Below are positions 25,195 through 33,955 of a DNA stretch of 64,000 nt, one piece after another. The stretch is from Rhizobium sp. 2MFCol3.1. Its GTDB lineage: Bacteria > Pseudomonadota > Alphaproteobacteria > Rhizobiales > Rhizobiaceae. Both the position numbers and the translations under genes were made by a program. Position 1 is the first letter of the stretch; each line of letters starts with the position of its first letter. Under the pieces are notes generated by a model that made no database searches, was not told where the DNA came from, and saw only the letters and a program-made list of their open reading frames with translations. The stretch covers positions 62,001-126,000 of the forward strand of contig NZ_KB898362.1 in the NCBI RefSeq assembly GCF_000377565.1, read 5' to 3'.

Positions 25195-28100
25195 ATGCGC
25201 ATAGAACGCCGATTTACGAAGGCAGATCAGGGCGCTTACGCGGCTATCGAATTCCGCAAGGCAACCAGCGAGATCAAGAATCCTGACGGGTCGATCGTAT
25301 TCCGCCTCGAGAACATCGATGTTCCCGCGCAGTTTTCGCAGGTCGCGGCCGACATTCTGGCGCAGAAGTATTTCCGCAAGGCCGGCGTCCCTGCCCGCCT
25401 CAAGAAGGTCGAGGAAAACGACGTTCCTTCCTTCCTGTGGCGCTCGGTTGCCGATGAGGCCGCTCTGAAGGAACTCCCGAAGGATCAGCAGTACGGTTCT
25501 GAAACCGATGCGCGCCAGGTCTTCGACCGTCTGGCCGGCACCTGGACCTACTGGGGCTGGAAGGGTGGCTATTTCTCTTCCGAAGAAGACGCGGCTGCCT
25601 TCCGCGACGAACTCGCCTACATGCTCGCGACACAGCGCGTCGCCCCGAACTCGCCGCAGTGGTTCAACACCGGCATGCACTGGGCCTACGGCATCGACGG
25701 CCCCGGCCAGGGCCACTTCTATGTGGACCCCTTCACCGGCAAGCTGACGAAGTCGAAGTCTGCCTATGAGCATCCGCAGCCGCACGCCTGCTTCATCCAG
25801 TCCGTCGAAGACGATCTGGTCAACGAAGGCGGCATCATGGACCTGTGGGTTCGCGAAGCCCGCCTCTTCAAGTACGGCTCCGGCACCGGCTCCAACTTCT
25901 CGTATCTGCGCGGCGAAGGCGAACGCCTTTCCGGCGGCGGCCGTTCCTCCGGCCTGATGAGCTTCCTGAAGATCGGCGACCGCGCTGCCGGCGCCATCAA
26001 GTCTGGCGGCACGACGCGTCGCGCGGCCAAGATGGTCGTGGTCGATATCGACCATCCGGATATCGAGGAATACATCAACTGGAAGGTCAAGGAAGAGCAG
26101 AAGGTTGCTGCCCTCGTGACCGGCTCCAAGATCGTCAATCGCCACCTGAAGGCGATCATGAAGGCCTGCGTCAATTGCGACGGCGACAATGACGATTGCT
26201 ACGACCCGAACAAGAACCCTGCCCTGAAGCGCGAAGTGCGCGCTGCCAAGAAGGACCAGGTTCCTGAGAACTATATCGGCCGCGTCATCCAGTTCGCTCG
26301 CCAGGGCTACAAGGACCTCGAGTTCAAGACCTACGACACCGACTGGGATTCGGAAGCCTACCTCACGGTTTCGGGCCAGAACTCCAACAACTCGGTCTCC
26401 ATCAAGGACGACTTCCTGCGCGCAGTCGAAAACGACGGCGACTGGAACCTGACCGCCCGCAAAGACGGCAAGGTCATGAAGACGCTGAAGGCACGCGACC
26501 TGTGGGAATCGATCTCCTACGCCGCATGGGCATCGGCCGATCCGGGCCTGCACTTCAACACGACGATGAACGACTGGCACACCAGCCCGGCTGCCGGCCC
26601 GATCCGCGCGTCGAACCCGTGCTCGGAATACATGTTCCTCGACGACACGGCCTGCAACCTTGCTTCGCTGAACCTCATCCAGTTCAAGGATGCGGCCACC
26701 AAGCGCATCAACATCGCTGATTACGAACACGCCGTTCGCCTTTGGACGGTCGTGCTTGAAGTCTCCGTGATGATGGCACAGTTCCCGTCGAAGCAGATCG
26801 CCGAGCGCTCTTACGAATACCGCACGATCGGCCTCGGCTACGCCAACATCGGCGGCCTGCTGATGTCTTCGGGCATCCCCTATGACAGCGACGAAGCCCG
26901 CGCCATTGCAGGCTCGCTGACCGCCATCATGACCGGCATCTCCTACGCCACTTCGGCCGAGATCTCGTCTGAACTCGGACCTTTCCCGATGTTCAAGCCG
27001 AACCGCGAAGCCATGCTGCGGGTCATCCGCAACCACCGCCGCGCCGCTTACGGCGAGACGTCGGGCTATGAAGGCCTATCGATCAACCCGGTCGCGCTCA
27101 TCCACTCCGAGAACCCGGACCAGGATCTGGCGGCTCACGCCAAGAGCGCCTGGGACAAGGCTCTTGAGCTCGGCGAAAAGCACGGCTACCGCAACGCCCA
27201 GGCAACCGTCATCGCGCCGACAGGCACGATCGGCCTCGTCATGGATTGCGACACGACCGGTATCGAGCCTGACTTCGCGCTGGTGAAATTCAAGAAGCTC
27301 GCCGGCGGCGGCTACTTCAAGATCATCAACCGCGCCGTTCCGGAAGCTCTGCGCACGCTCGGCTACTCCGAGAGCCAGATCGCCGAGATCGAAGCTTACG
27401 CTGTCGGCCACGGCAACCTGAACCAGGCGCCGGCAATCAACCCCGGCTCGCTGAAGGCCAAGGGCTTCACCGACGAGAAGATCGAAGCGCTGAACGGCGC
27501 GCTGAAGTCGGCCTTCGACATCAAGTTCGTCTTCAACCAGTGGACGCTCGGCACTGACTTCCTGAAGACGACGCTGAAGGTCTCCGACGAACAGCTCGGC
27601 GACATGGGCTTCAACCTGCTCGAGCACATCGGCTTCTCGAAGAAGGACATCGAGGCTGCCAACGTTCACGTCTGCGGCGCGATGACGCTCGAAGGCGCAC
27701 CGTTCCTGAAGAACGAGCACCTCGCCGTCTTCGATTGCGCCAATCCTTGCGGCAAGATCGGCAAGCGTTACCTCTCGGTCGACAGCCACATCCGCATGAT
27801 GGCTGCCGCCCAGCCGTTCATCTCGGGTGCGATCTCCAAGACGATCAACATGCCGAACGACGCGACGGTCGAGGATTGCAAGAGCGCCTACATGCTCTCC
27901 TGGAAGCTCGGCCTGAAGGCAAACGCTCTCTACCGCGACGGCTCCAAGCTGTCGCAGCCGCTGAACGCCTCGCTGATCGAAGACGAAAGCGATGAGGATG
28001 CACTGGACGATCTGCTGCAGCAGCCGGTCGCCGCCCAGGCCGTCACCATCACCGAAAAGATCATCGAGCGTGTGGTCGAGCGCGTGACCCGCGAACGCGA

Positions 28101-29016
28101 AAAGCTGCCGAACCGCCGCCAGGGCTACACCCAGAAGGCTGCCGTCGGCGGACACAAGGTGTACCTGCGCACCGGCGAATTCGGTGACGGTCGTCTCGGC
28201 GAAATCTTCATCGACATGCACAAGGAAGGTGCCGCCTTCCGTGCGATGATGAACAACTTCGCCATCGCCATCTCGCTGGGTCTGCAGTACGGCGTGCCGC
28301 TCGAAGAATATGTGGAGGCCTTCACCTTCACCAAGTTCGAACCAGCCGGCATGGTCATCGGCAACGACGCGATCAAGAACGCCACGTCGATCCTCGACTA
28401 CGTGTTCCGCGAACTCGCCGTCTCCTACCTCGGCCGCCACGATCTGGCGCATGTCGATACGTCGGACTTCTCGAACACGGCACTCGGCAAGGGCATCCAG
28501 GAAGGCAAGACGAACCTCGTCTCGACCGGCTGGACCCGCGGCTACAAGCCGACGATCGTTTCGAACAGCGAACGCCAGGCTGCCGGCGAGCCCAAGGGCT
28601 CGGCAACGGCCTCCCCTGCCCGCGCCTCTTCCGGTGCAACGGTAACGTCCTTCGCTGGCGCTGCCGCCCGCAAGATCGAGCCGACGACCGCCATCTCGAC
28701 CTCCGAAATCGTCGCCTTCAAGCGCGACTACGAAGAGCGCGCCAAGGAATTGGCCGAAGAGATCGCCGAGGAAGTGCTGGAAGAAGTCACGACCGAGAAC
28801 CAGCAGCAGGCAACGGCGCTCTTCTCCGACAAGGCCGCGGCTGACGCCGCATCGGCCAAGACGGAAGCCAAGAAGATCGAATCCGAGCGCCGCGCCCGGT
28901 CGATCATGCAGGGCTACACCGGCAACATTTGCTCGGAGTGCCAGAACTTCACGATGGTGCGCAACGGCACCTGCGAGAAGTGCGACACTTGCGGCGCGAC
29001 CAGCGGCTGCAGCTGA
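25195..29016 (+). CDS. nrdJ: Vitamin B12-dependent class II ribonucleotide reductase
   Basis: A 1273-residue adenosylcobalamin-dependent reductase that makes deoxynucleotides. Recognisable parts are the N-terminal FRLENIDVPAQFSQVAADIL, NSPQWFNTGMHWAYGI, the GSGTGSNFSYLRGEGERLSG segment, the active-site region ASNPCSEYMFLDDTACNLAS and GAISKTINMPNDATVEDCKS. The C-terminal tail after an acidic/Ala-rich linker carries a Cys cluster (CSECQNFT and CEKCDTCGATSGCS) that re-reduces the active site or binds zinc. ATG at 25195 follows AGAGG. It is single-gene, ends in a strong terminator, and NrdR-like boxes lie upstream. Oxygen-independent, it is the major reductase in several rhizobia. Confidence 0.96.
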   Translation: MRIERRFTKADQGAYAAIEFRKATSEIKNPDGSIVFRLENIDVPAQFSQVAADILAQKYFRKAGVPARLKKVEENDVPSFLWRSVADEAALKELPKDQQYGSETDARQVFDRLAGTWTYWGWKGGYFSSEEDAAAFRDELAYMLATQRVAPNSPQWFNTGMHWAYGIDGPGQGHFYVDPFTGKLTKSKSAYEHPQPHACFIQSVEDDLVNEGGIMDLWVREARLFKYGSGTGSNFSYLRGEGERLSGGGRSSGLMSFLKIGDRAAGAIKSGGTTRRAAKMVVVDIDHPDIEEYINWKVKEEQKVAALVTGSKIVNRHLKAIMKACVNCDGDNDDCYDPNKNPALKREVRAAKKDQVPENYIGRVIQFARQGYKDLEFKTYDTDWDSEAYLTVSGQNSNNSVSIKDDFLRAVENDGDWNLTARKDGKVMKTLKARDLWESISYAAWASADPGLHFNTTMNDWHTSPAAGPIRASNPCSEYMFLDDTACNLASLNLIQFKDAATKRINIADYEHAVRLWTVVLEVSVMMAQFPSKQIAERSYEYRTIGLGYANIGGLLMSSGIPYDSDEARAIAGSLTAIMTGISYATSAEISSELGPFPMFKPNREAMLRVIRNHRRAAYGETSGYEGLSINPVALIHSENPDQDLAAHAKSAWDKALELGEKHGYRNAQATVIAPTGTIGLVMDCDTTGIEPDFALVKFKKLAGGGYFKIINRAVPEALRTLGYSESQIAEIEAYAVGHGNLNQAPAINPGSLKAKGFTDEKIEALNGALKSAFDIKFVFNQWTLGTDFLKTTLKVSDEQLGDMGFNLLEHIGFSKKDIEAANVHVCGAMTLEGAPFLKNEHLAVFDCANPCGKIGKRYLSVDSHIRMMAAAQPFISGAISKTINMPNDATVEDCKSAYMLSWKLGLKANALYRDGSKLSQPLNASLIEDESDEDALDDLLQQPVAAQAVTITEKIIERVVERVTREREKLPNRRQGYTQKAAVGGHKVYLRTGEFGDGRLGEIFIDMHKEGAAFRAMMNNFAIAISLGLQYGVPLEEYVEAFTFTKFEPAGMVIGNDAIKNATSILDYVFRELAVSYLGRHDLAHVDTSDFSNTALGKGIQEGKTNLVSTGWTRGYKPTIVSNSERQAAGEPKGSATASPARASSGATVTSFAGAAARKIEPTTAISTSEIVAFKRDYEERAKELAEEIAEEVLEEVTTENQQQATALFSDKAAADAASAKTEAKKIESERRARSIMQGYTGNICSECQNFTMVRNGTCEKCDTCGATSGCS

Positions 29017-29038
29017 TCGACTTAGAGACCGCTAATTT

Positions 29039-29074
29039 AAAAGGCCGTCCGCTTGTCCAAGCGGGCGGCCTTTT
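29039..29074. terminator. Strong bidirectional terminator after nrdJ
   Basis: 16-bp stem AAAAGGCCGTCCGCTT / AAGCGGGCGGCCTTTT with loop GTCC and one G-T pair. A and T tracts on both sides let it serve nrdJ and the convergent BON-domain gene. Confidence 0.9.
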
Positions 29075-29096
29075 CCGTTGTAGGCATGGCGCAAAA

Positions 29097-29582
29097 TCAA
29101 TGCGCATCCACGCCCGTCGTGTGCAGCCTGTTCCTCACATGGTGGACGCCATCGACGGAGGACGCGGCGAGTTCGACCTTGCGAGCGATCCCGATGGTCT
29201 CGACGGAGCCTTCGACCGTGACGACATGGCCGTCTGCGTGGACCTCGATGCTGTCGATGTCGACTTCGGGAACGTTCTCGATGTTTTCGGTGACCCGCGC
29301 TTCGAGATCGTCGCTGTCATCGCGGTCGATCGTGTCAGCGCGGAGCGAATCCTTCAGGCGGTTTTCGTTGCCATCACGGTCTATGCCGTCGAGGCGGAAG
29401 CCTGGATTGTCGCTGCTGTCGAAATTGGCCGGCGTTTCGCCATGGGCTCGATTTTCAGGCGCTGCGGACGCGGCGTCCGGTGTATCCGCATAGGGCCAGC
29501 CGTCGTCGATATTGCGCTCTTCGAAGTCGCGATAGTCCTCGCTGCGCGACAGCGGCTTCTTTCCATCATCGTTGATTGGCAT
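29097..29582 (-). CDS. BON domain-containing protein
   Basis: A 161-residue acidic, hydrophilic protein without a signal peptide. Residues 1-85 are low-complexity, rich in Asp, Asn and Arg; the C-terminal 70 residues are a BON domain (VTENIENVPEVDIDSIEVHA, then GHVVTVEGSVETIGIARKVE and a VDGVHHVRNRL ending). BON domains bind membranes or carry osmotic-stress roles. It is probably stress-related, judging only from the family. Confidence 0.85.
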   Translation of the reverse strand: MPINDDGKKPLSRSEDYRDFEERNIDDGWPYADTPDAASAAPENRAHGETPANFDSSDNPGFRLDGIDRDGNENRLKDSLRADTIDRDDSDDLEARVTENIENVPEVDIDSIEVHADGHVVTVEGSVETIGIARKVELAASSVDGVHHVRNRLHTTGVDAH

Positions 29583-29769
29583 CGATCTTCTCCTTCAGCG
29601 TGTTTTCAAACAACGCCCAAGGGGCCAGATGGTTCGCCACTTATGCCTGGCATTACGTCACCGATGCAACTGGCTGAAGCCCGAACTTTACCTCACGGTT
29701 GCAGCCGGTTCGTGGAAACGAACGAAGGAATGGCCTAGCCCTGTTTCGCCAAAGCAAAGGGAGAGAGAC

Positions 29770-29952
29770 ATGGCGACTTGTAAGGCAAGCAACGGCGATA
29801 CGTGGGAGATCTACCAAACCAATGGTCAGTGGCGCTGGCGACGCACGGCATCCAACGGGCGTATCGTCGGTTCATCGGCGGAAGCCTATCATAATCGCAA
29901 CGACTGCATCGCCAACGCCCAGCGCAACGGCATGACCTGCAATCCGGCCTAG
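29770..29952 (+). CDS. DUF1508 (YegP-like) small protein
   Basis: A 60-residue protein: WEIYQTNGQWRWRRTASNGR followed by IVGSSAEAYHNRNDCIANAQ is a single DUF1508 repeat, a small beta-sheet/helix fold. ATG at 29770 follows AGGGAGAGAGA. E. coli YegP has two such repeats; this one has one. Function unknown. Confidence 0.85.
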   Translation: MATCKASNGDTWEIYQTNGQWRWRRTASNGRIVGSSAEAYHNRNDCIANAQRNGMTCNPA

Positions 29953-30024
29953 CCGGCTTGGCTGTCGCAGAATTCGATGAGGGAAGGTGCGCGGCGATCA
30001 CATCAGGGCCGCGCGCTTCGCTTG

Positions 30025-30201
30025 TTATCGAGCAGCCTTCGGCTCGGCGGACGCTGCGGCGGCAGACAACGGCACGTCATCGGCCACTTCCTGCGCGACG
30101 GCGGAGAGGTCGAGATTGCCCCAGATGGATTTTTCCTTGCTGCGATCGGTACGGCGGGAAGTCTTGATTTCAACAACGAACGGCTTCGATTGAGCGCGCA
30201 T
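30025..30201 (-). CDS. Small basic protein, unknown
   Basis: A 58-residue frame starting MRAQSKPFVVEIKTSRRTDR, then SKEKSIWGNLDLSAVAQEVA and an acidic/Ala-rich tail ending AEPKAAR. Codon use is typical of the region and the sequence looks protein-like: a basic start, a conserved-looking KSIWGNLDLS core, and an amphipathic end. No family assigned. It is too short for many gene callers. No clear SD was found; the upstream bases are AGTAGGAATCAC. Confidence 0.5.
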   Translation of the reverse strand: MRAQSKPFVVEIKTSRRTDRSKEKSIWGNLDLSAVAQEVADDVPLSAAAASAEPKAAR

Positions 30202-30702
30202 GTGATTCCTACTGAAAAGCGTTGAACGAATCCATCAACGCAGTGAGCCTATGAAGCGTTCCCTTGCCGCGCAAGCGCATTCGGCGTCGCATCCCCTGAC
30301 CTCGGCCGCCATATACAGCTTCAAGTCAGCCACGGGCAAAATTCACGCCCATGACGCGAGCCGATGAGGGCGCCGCTACCGTTTTCGCACCCTGAGGGGC
30401 AGCCATGCAAAATTGTTTCAGGAAAATCCTTGAAGGAACAATCAATGTCGACTAGGTAGCACGTCGCCGAACGTAATGGCGTCCCAGCTCAGGCTTCGAC
30501 GGCGTTCAATCGGCCACCTTTTCCTACTCGTGTAGAGGCACCGGCGGCGGCCCCAGGTCGCTTTTCGATCGTTTGATCGGCAGCCGGTTTGCAAACAAAA
30601 TATCAGCGTGCGGATGGCACCTGGACAGCGGAACGGCCGATCAACATCGCTCGCTTCGACGGCTAGGGAGTCGCTGACGCCAAGGAATGAAAAAGACTGC
30701 GA
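30202..30702. other. Intergenic region without a supported gene
   Basis: 500 bp. Only very short frames occur, such as one at 30251 of about 38 codons (MKRSLAAQAHSASH...), with no SD and no recognisable protein. Composition is more AT-rich in places than the flanks. It may contain decayed sequence; nothing definite is seen. Confidence 0.4.
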
Positions 30703-31029
30703 ATGACCATTAAAGAGCGTTTTCTGAAACAGCAGCATGCCTGGATGATCGGCGCATGCTACTCCCGCAAACACCCCGATTTTCATCGCTACGGCGGCGT
30801 CGATGTCGCCGTTTCGCCCCGCTGGAAAGAGTGTCTCGACACGTTCATGAACGACATGATCGACACCCTGCCCCGCAGCCTGTCCGAGCGCCGTTTGGCG
30901 CTGCGCAATCCGCGCCGGCCATTCGAACCCGGCAATGTCGAGTGGATTTTCGTCAGCAAGCATCGCGGTCTTCGCGCGCCTGACGGCACCCGGCCCGAGC
31001 TGCCCGAGGCGCGCCTGCGCCGCGCCTGA
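30703..31029 (+). CDS. Protein with phage/homing-endonuclease-type accessory domain
   Basis: A 108-residue protein. The pattern HPDFHRYGGVDVAVSPRW, then a Phe/Asp-Met helix (FMNDMIDTLP), SLSERRLALRNPRRPFEPGN and VEWIF follows the layout YGG..V.V..RW...F..DM...P...SL.R......Y.PGN..W common in phage-encoded proteins and AP2/HNH-type homing endonuclease relatives. The HNH catalytic residues are not apparent. It is probably a DNA-binding remnant or domesticated gene. Confidence 0.6.
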   Translation: MTIKERFLKQQHAWMIGACYSRKHPDFHRYGGVDVAVSPRWKECLDTFMNDMIDTLPRSLSERRLALRNPRRPFEPGNVEWIFVSKHRGLRAPDGTRPELPEARLRRA

Positions 31030-31108
31030 TCCGTTTCAAGCGACTGATTATCGCCGGCTGGCGGGGTTTTCTTGCCCTTCCAGCCGGCGAATTTGTTTTG
31101 GGCGTCTG

Positions 31109-31309
31109 CTAACGCCTGCCGCGCAGGCTCTTGGTCAGCACGATCAGAATGAGGCCGACGGCAACCGCAAGCGCACCCCAATAGATCCAGGGCGTCTGGT
31201 CGATCATGAAGCTTTCCGCCGGATACGGAAAATAGCCGCTGCCCTGCCCCATCCAGATCAGACCGGCCAGGATCAACAGGCCTTCAAGGCCATAGACAAG
31301 CTTCACCAT
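31109..31309 (-). CDS. Small two-helix membrane protein, unknown
   Basis: A 66-residue protein with two hydrophobic segments (YGLEGLLILAGLIWMG and PWIYWGALAVAVGLILIVLT), separated by a loop GSGYFPYPAESF, and a basic C-terminus KSLRGRR. ATG at 31309 follows GGAGGAAG, better than the upstream ATG at 31324. Lies 45 bp before the stop of an SDR gene on the same strand. Confidence 0.7.
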   Translation of the reverse strand: MVKLVYGLEGLLILAGLIWMGQGSGYFPYPAESFMIDQTPWIYWGALAVAVGLILIVLTKSLRGRR

Positions 31310-31353
31310 CACATCTTCCTCCACGGCGCACTGTTCATGCTAGGACGCGAGCC

Positions 31354-32202
31354 TCACGATTTCGGGAAATCGGCGCCGAGGCTGGTATCCTTCCATTCCT
31401 CGATCAGCGCCAGGCGCTCCTTCAGCTTGGCCGTGACCGCGCCATAGCCGAATTCGCCAAGCACCAAGTGGCGCGGAGCATTCTCGACTTCGGTGATCTT
31501 GATGATCGCCTCGCCGGCGCGCACGGGATCTCCCGGCTGCTGGCCGCTGTATCCGGCCGTCTGGCGCATGCGGGCGGCAGCGGTTTCCGCGTAATCGGCG
31601 ATCTTGCTTTCGGTCTGTCGCAGCGAACGGCCGGCCCAATCGGTGCGGAACGGGCCGGGCTCGACGCAGGTGACTTTGATGCCGAGCGGCGCGCCTTCGG
31701 CGGCAAGCGCGTCCGACATGCCCTCGACCGCGTGCTTGCTCGCCGCATAGTAACCGGATGCCGGGAAGCCGATGAAGCCGGCCACAGAGGTGATGTTGAT
31801 CACATGACCCCGCCTGCGCGTCCGCATGCCGGGCAGAACGGCGCGGGTCATGGAGAAGAGGCCGAAGACATTGGCTTCGAACTGATCGCGGATCTCGCTA
31901 TCGCTGCCTTCCTCGATCGTCGACTGATAGCCATAGCCGGCATTGTTGACGAGGACGTCGATCCGTCCGAAGCGCTCCTCGGCGGCCTTAACGGCGGCGG
32001 TGATCTGGGAAGCATCGGTCACGTCGAGATCGACGGCAAGCGCGTTGTCCTCATGGCCGGTCACGAGATCGGCGACGCGAGACTTGTCACGCGCGCTGAC
32101 AACAGTCGGCCAACCACGGGCGATGGTAAGTTTCGCCAGTTCGCGGCCGAAGCCTGTCGAGCAACCGGTGATGAACCAGACGGGATTTTTGTCTTGAGAC
32201 AT
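31354..32202 (-). CDS. SDR family NAD(P)-dependent oxidoreductase
   Basis: A 282-residue classical SDR: cofactor motif TGCSTGFG near residue 13, NNAGYG near residue 89, and the catalytic YYAASKHAVEG with upstream Ser in ITSVAGF. The TGCSTGFGR form is typical of the retinol-dehydrogenase-like and oxidoreductase group. ATG at 32202 follows AGGAAAACACC. Substrate unknown. A frame extending upstream to 32295 has no SD and no family likeness. Confidence 0.9.
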   Translation of the reverse strand: MSQDKNPVWFITGCSTGFGRELAKLTIARGWPTVVSARDKSRVADLVTGHEDNALAVDLDVTDASQITAAVKAAEERFGRIDVLVNNAGYGYQSTIEEGSDSEIRDQFEANVFGLFSMTRAVLPGMRTRRRGHVINITSVAGFIGFPASGYYAASKHAVEGMSDALAAEGAPLGIKVTCVEPGPFRTDWAGRSLRQTESKIADYAETAAARMRQTAGYSGQQPGDPVRAGEAIIKITEVENAPRHLVLGEFGYGAVTAKLKERLALIEEWKDTSLGADFPKS

Positions 32203-32338
32203 GGTGTTTTCCTGAAATTTTCGTCTGAAATTGAAAGCGCCCTCGGATGTATTCGGGGGCGTCTTGGGGGCACCTCCTGATCTAGGGTCGTTCAACTGGT
32301 TTTTCTAGAATTGGCGGGGCGTTGTGGCCAATAGACGC

Positions 32339-32371
32339 AAAAAGGCCGCGCGCTCGCAGGAGCACGCGGCC
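32339..32371 (-). terminator. Terminator after the short ftsZ
   Basis: On the minus strand: stem GGCCGCGTGCTC / GAGCGCGCGGCC with a 4-base loop and TTTTT. One mismatch. It separates the ftsZ paralogue from the SDR gene. Confidence 0.8.
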
Positions 32372-32397
32372 GGATCGAACCAAGTTTTGTTTTCGGC

Positions 32398-33429
32398 TTA
32401 CTGCAGCGTGCGCGGCGGCAGGCCCGGCACCATGGTCGCGCCCTGCTGGACAGGAGCGACGCCGGCACCCGCGCCATCGAGGCCCGTGGCGACAACCGAG
32501 ACGCGGAACTTGCCATCCAGATTGCGGTCGAAGATCGCGCCGACGACGATGTCGGCATCGTCCTGCACTTCGTCGCGGATGCGGCTTGCGGCTTCATCGA
32601 CTTCGAACAGCGTCATGTCGGAGCCACCGGAGATCGAGATCAGCACGCCCTTGGCGCCGCGCATCGAGATGTCGTCGAGCAACGGATTGGCGATCGCGGC
32701 TTCCGCCGCCTTCATCGCGCGCTCTTCGCCCGAGGCTTCGCCGGTGCCCATCATGGCGCGGCCCATGCCGCGCATGACCGACTTCACGTCGGCGAAATCG
32801 AGGTTGATGAGGCCTTCCTTGACGATCAGGTCGGTGATGCAGCCGACGCCGGCAAACAGCACGCGGTCAGCAGTCATGAAGGCGTCGGCGAAGGTGGTCT
32901 TCGCGTCGGCGATGCGGAACAGGTTCTGGTTCGGGATGACGATCACGGTATCGGCTGCCTGGCGCAGCGCTTCGATGCCGGCGTCGGCCGTCTTCATGCG
33001 GCGGTTGCCTTCGAAGGTGAAGGGCTTGGTGACGACGCCGACGGTCAGGATACCGGCATTGCGGGCCGCCTGTGCGATCACGGGTGCAGCACCCGTGCCG
33101 GTGCCGCCGCCCATGCCGGCGGTGACGAAGCACATGTGCGAGCCGGCCAGGTGATCCATGATCTCGTCGATCGATTCTTCAGCGGCGGCGCGGCCGATCT
33201 CGGGCAGCGAGCCGGCGCCGAGGCCTTCGGTCACATGCGCACCGAGCTGGATGCGGCGCGAGGCCTTGGAGGTCGCGAGCACCTGCGCATCAGTGTTTGC
33301 GGCAATGAATTCAACGCCTTCGAGGCTTTCGGCGATCATGTTGTTGATGGCGTTTCCGCCGCCACCACCAACGCCGATCACCGAAATTCTGGGCCGCATC
33401 TCGGAAATCCCGGGCTTGGCGTTCGTCAT
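32398..33429 (-). CDS. ftsZ2: Short FtsZ paralogue (FtsZ2-type, no C-terminal tail)
   Basis: A 343-residue tubulin-like GTPase. VIGVGGGGGNAINNMI starts near residue 16, the tubulin signature AGMGGGTGTGAAPVIA is near residue 103, and the T7 loop NLDFADV near residue 208 keeps the acidic residues needed for GTP hydrolysis. It ends soon after the GTPase core: the long linker and the conserved C-terminal peptide that binds FtsA, ZipA-like proteins and MinC are absent. Strong SD AAGGAGATTGCG before ATG 33429. This matches the truncated FtsZ2 of Sinorhizobium and Agrobacterium; the main ftsZ is elsewhere. It stands alone with its own terminator. Confidence 0.9.
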   Translation of the reverse strand: MTNAKPGISEMRPRISVIGVGGGGGNAINNMIAESLEGVEFIAANTDAQVLATSKASRRIQLGAHVTEGLGAGSLPEIGRAAAEESIDEIMDHLAGSHMCFVTAGMGGGTGTGAAPVIAQAARNAGILTVGVVTKPFTFEGNRRMKTADAGIEALRQAADTVIVIPNQNLFRIADAKTTFADAFMTADRVLFAGVGCITDLIVKEGLINLDFADVKSVMRGMGRAMMGTGEASGEERAMKAAEAAIANPLLDDISMRGAKGVLISISGGSDMTLFEVDEAASRIRDEVQDDADIVVGAIFDRNLDGKFRVSVVATGLDGAGAGVAPVQQGATMVPGLPPRTLQ

Positions 33430-33665
33430 CGCAATCTCCTTCGTGCGCATTCTTCCGTGGGCTCCACCGCTTTATCGGGACCCGAATCGCGCATCAGCCT
33501 ATGGGCGCAAGAAGGCAGAGGCGGGGCGAAAGAACAAGATGCAGGCTTTTCTAAAATTTATCCGGAACCTTTTTTGAGGTTGGCGCATTAGGTCGATTCA
33601 AGCCAGCTAAAATGGCTAGTCAAAAAGAAAGCCCGCCTGCCCAAAAAGAGAGGAGTACCGCGCAG

Positions 33666-33878
33666 ATGCCTATGCTCGCTTCCAGCCAGTCGATAGCCCC
33701 TCCGAAAGACCATGTCGTGACCGCTCAGGAAGCGCTTGAGCCGCTCTTCCTGCAGATCGAGGCCGAGGCCGAGTTGCGGATGATTTCCGCTGCTCTGAAG
33801 GCCGGCTGGTCGGCAGAGGACGCGGTGAGCGCGATCGACGAATTGCGTCGCAGCGAATTGCTGCCGGGCGATCGCTGA
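33666..33878 (+). CDS. Small protein, unknown
   Basis: A 70-residue protein with a disordered start (MPMLASSQSIAPPKDHVV) and two predicted helices: AQEALEPLFLQIEAEAEL and ALKAGWSAEDAVSAIDELRR. ATG at 33666 has GGAG ten bases upstream; ATG at 33612 would add 18 residues but has no SD. It stands between ftsZ2 and panE and is not recognised as any named family. The AL.AGWS.EDAV.AI segment looks like a UBA-type or helical-bundle motif, which is only an impression. Confidence 0.6.
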   Translation: MPMLASSQSIAPPKDHVVTAQEALEPLFLQIEAEAELRMISAALKAGWSAEDAVSAIDELRRSELLPGDR

Positions 33879-33955
33879 ATACCAAAAAATCATTCGCCTT
33901 CGAGGCCGGATAGCCTATCTCTACCGCTTTCAAGTGATTGCGGAGATAGGATTTC

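Noticed and set aside
25086..25286. 66-codon frame before and across the nrdJ start
   Set aside because: Overlaps the nrdJ coding start in another frame; no SD or motif.
25186..27036. 616-codon minus-strand frame
   Set aside because: Entirely antisense to nrdJ. High-GC codon bias produces long mirror frames; no family likeness or SD.
30251..30367. 38-codon frame MKRSLAAQAHSASH...
   Set aside because: No SD, no likeness, too short to support.
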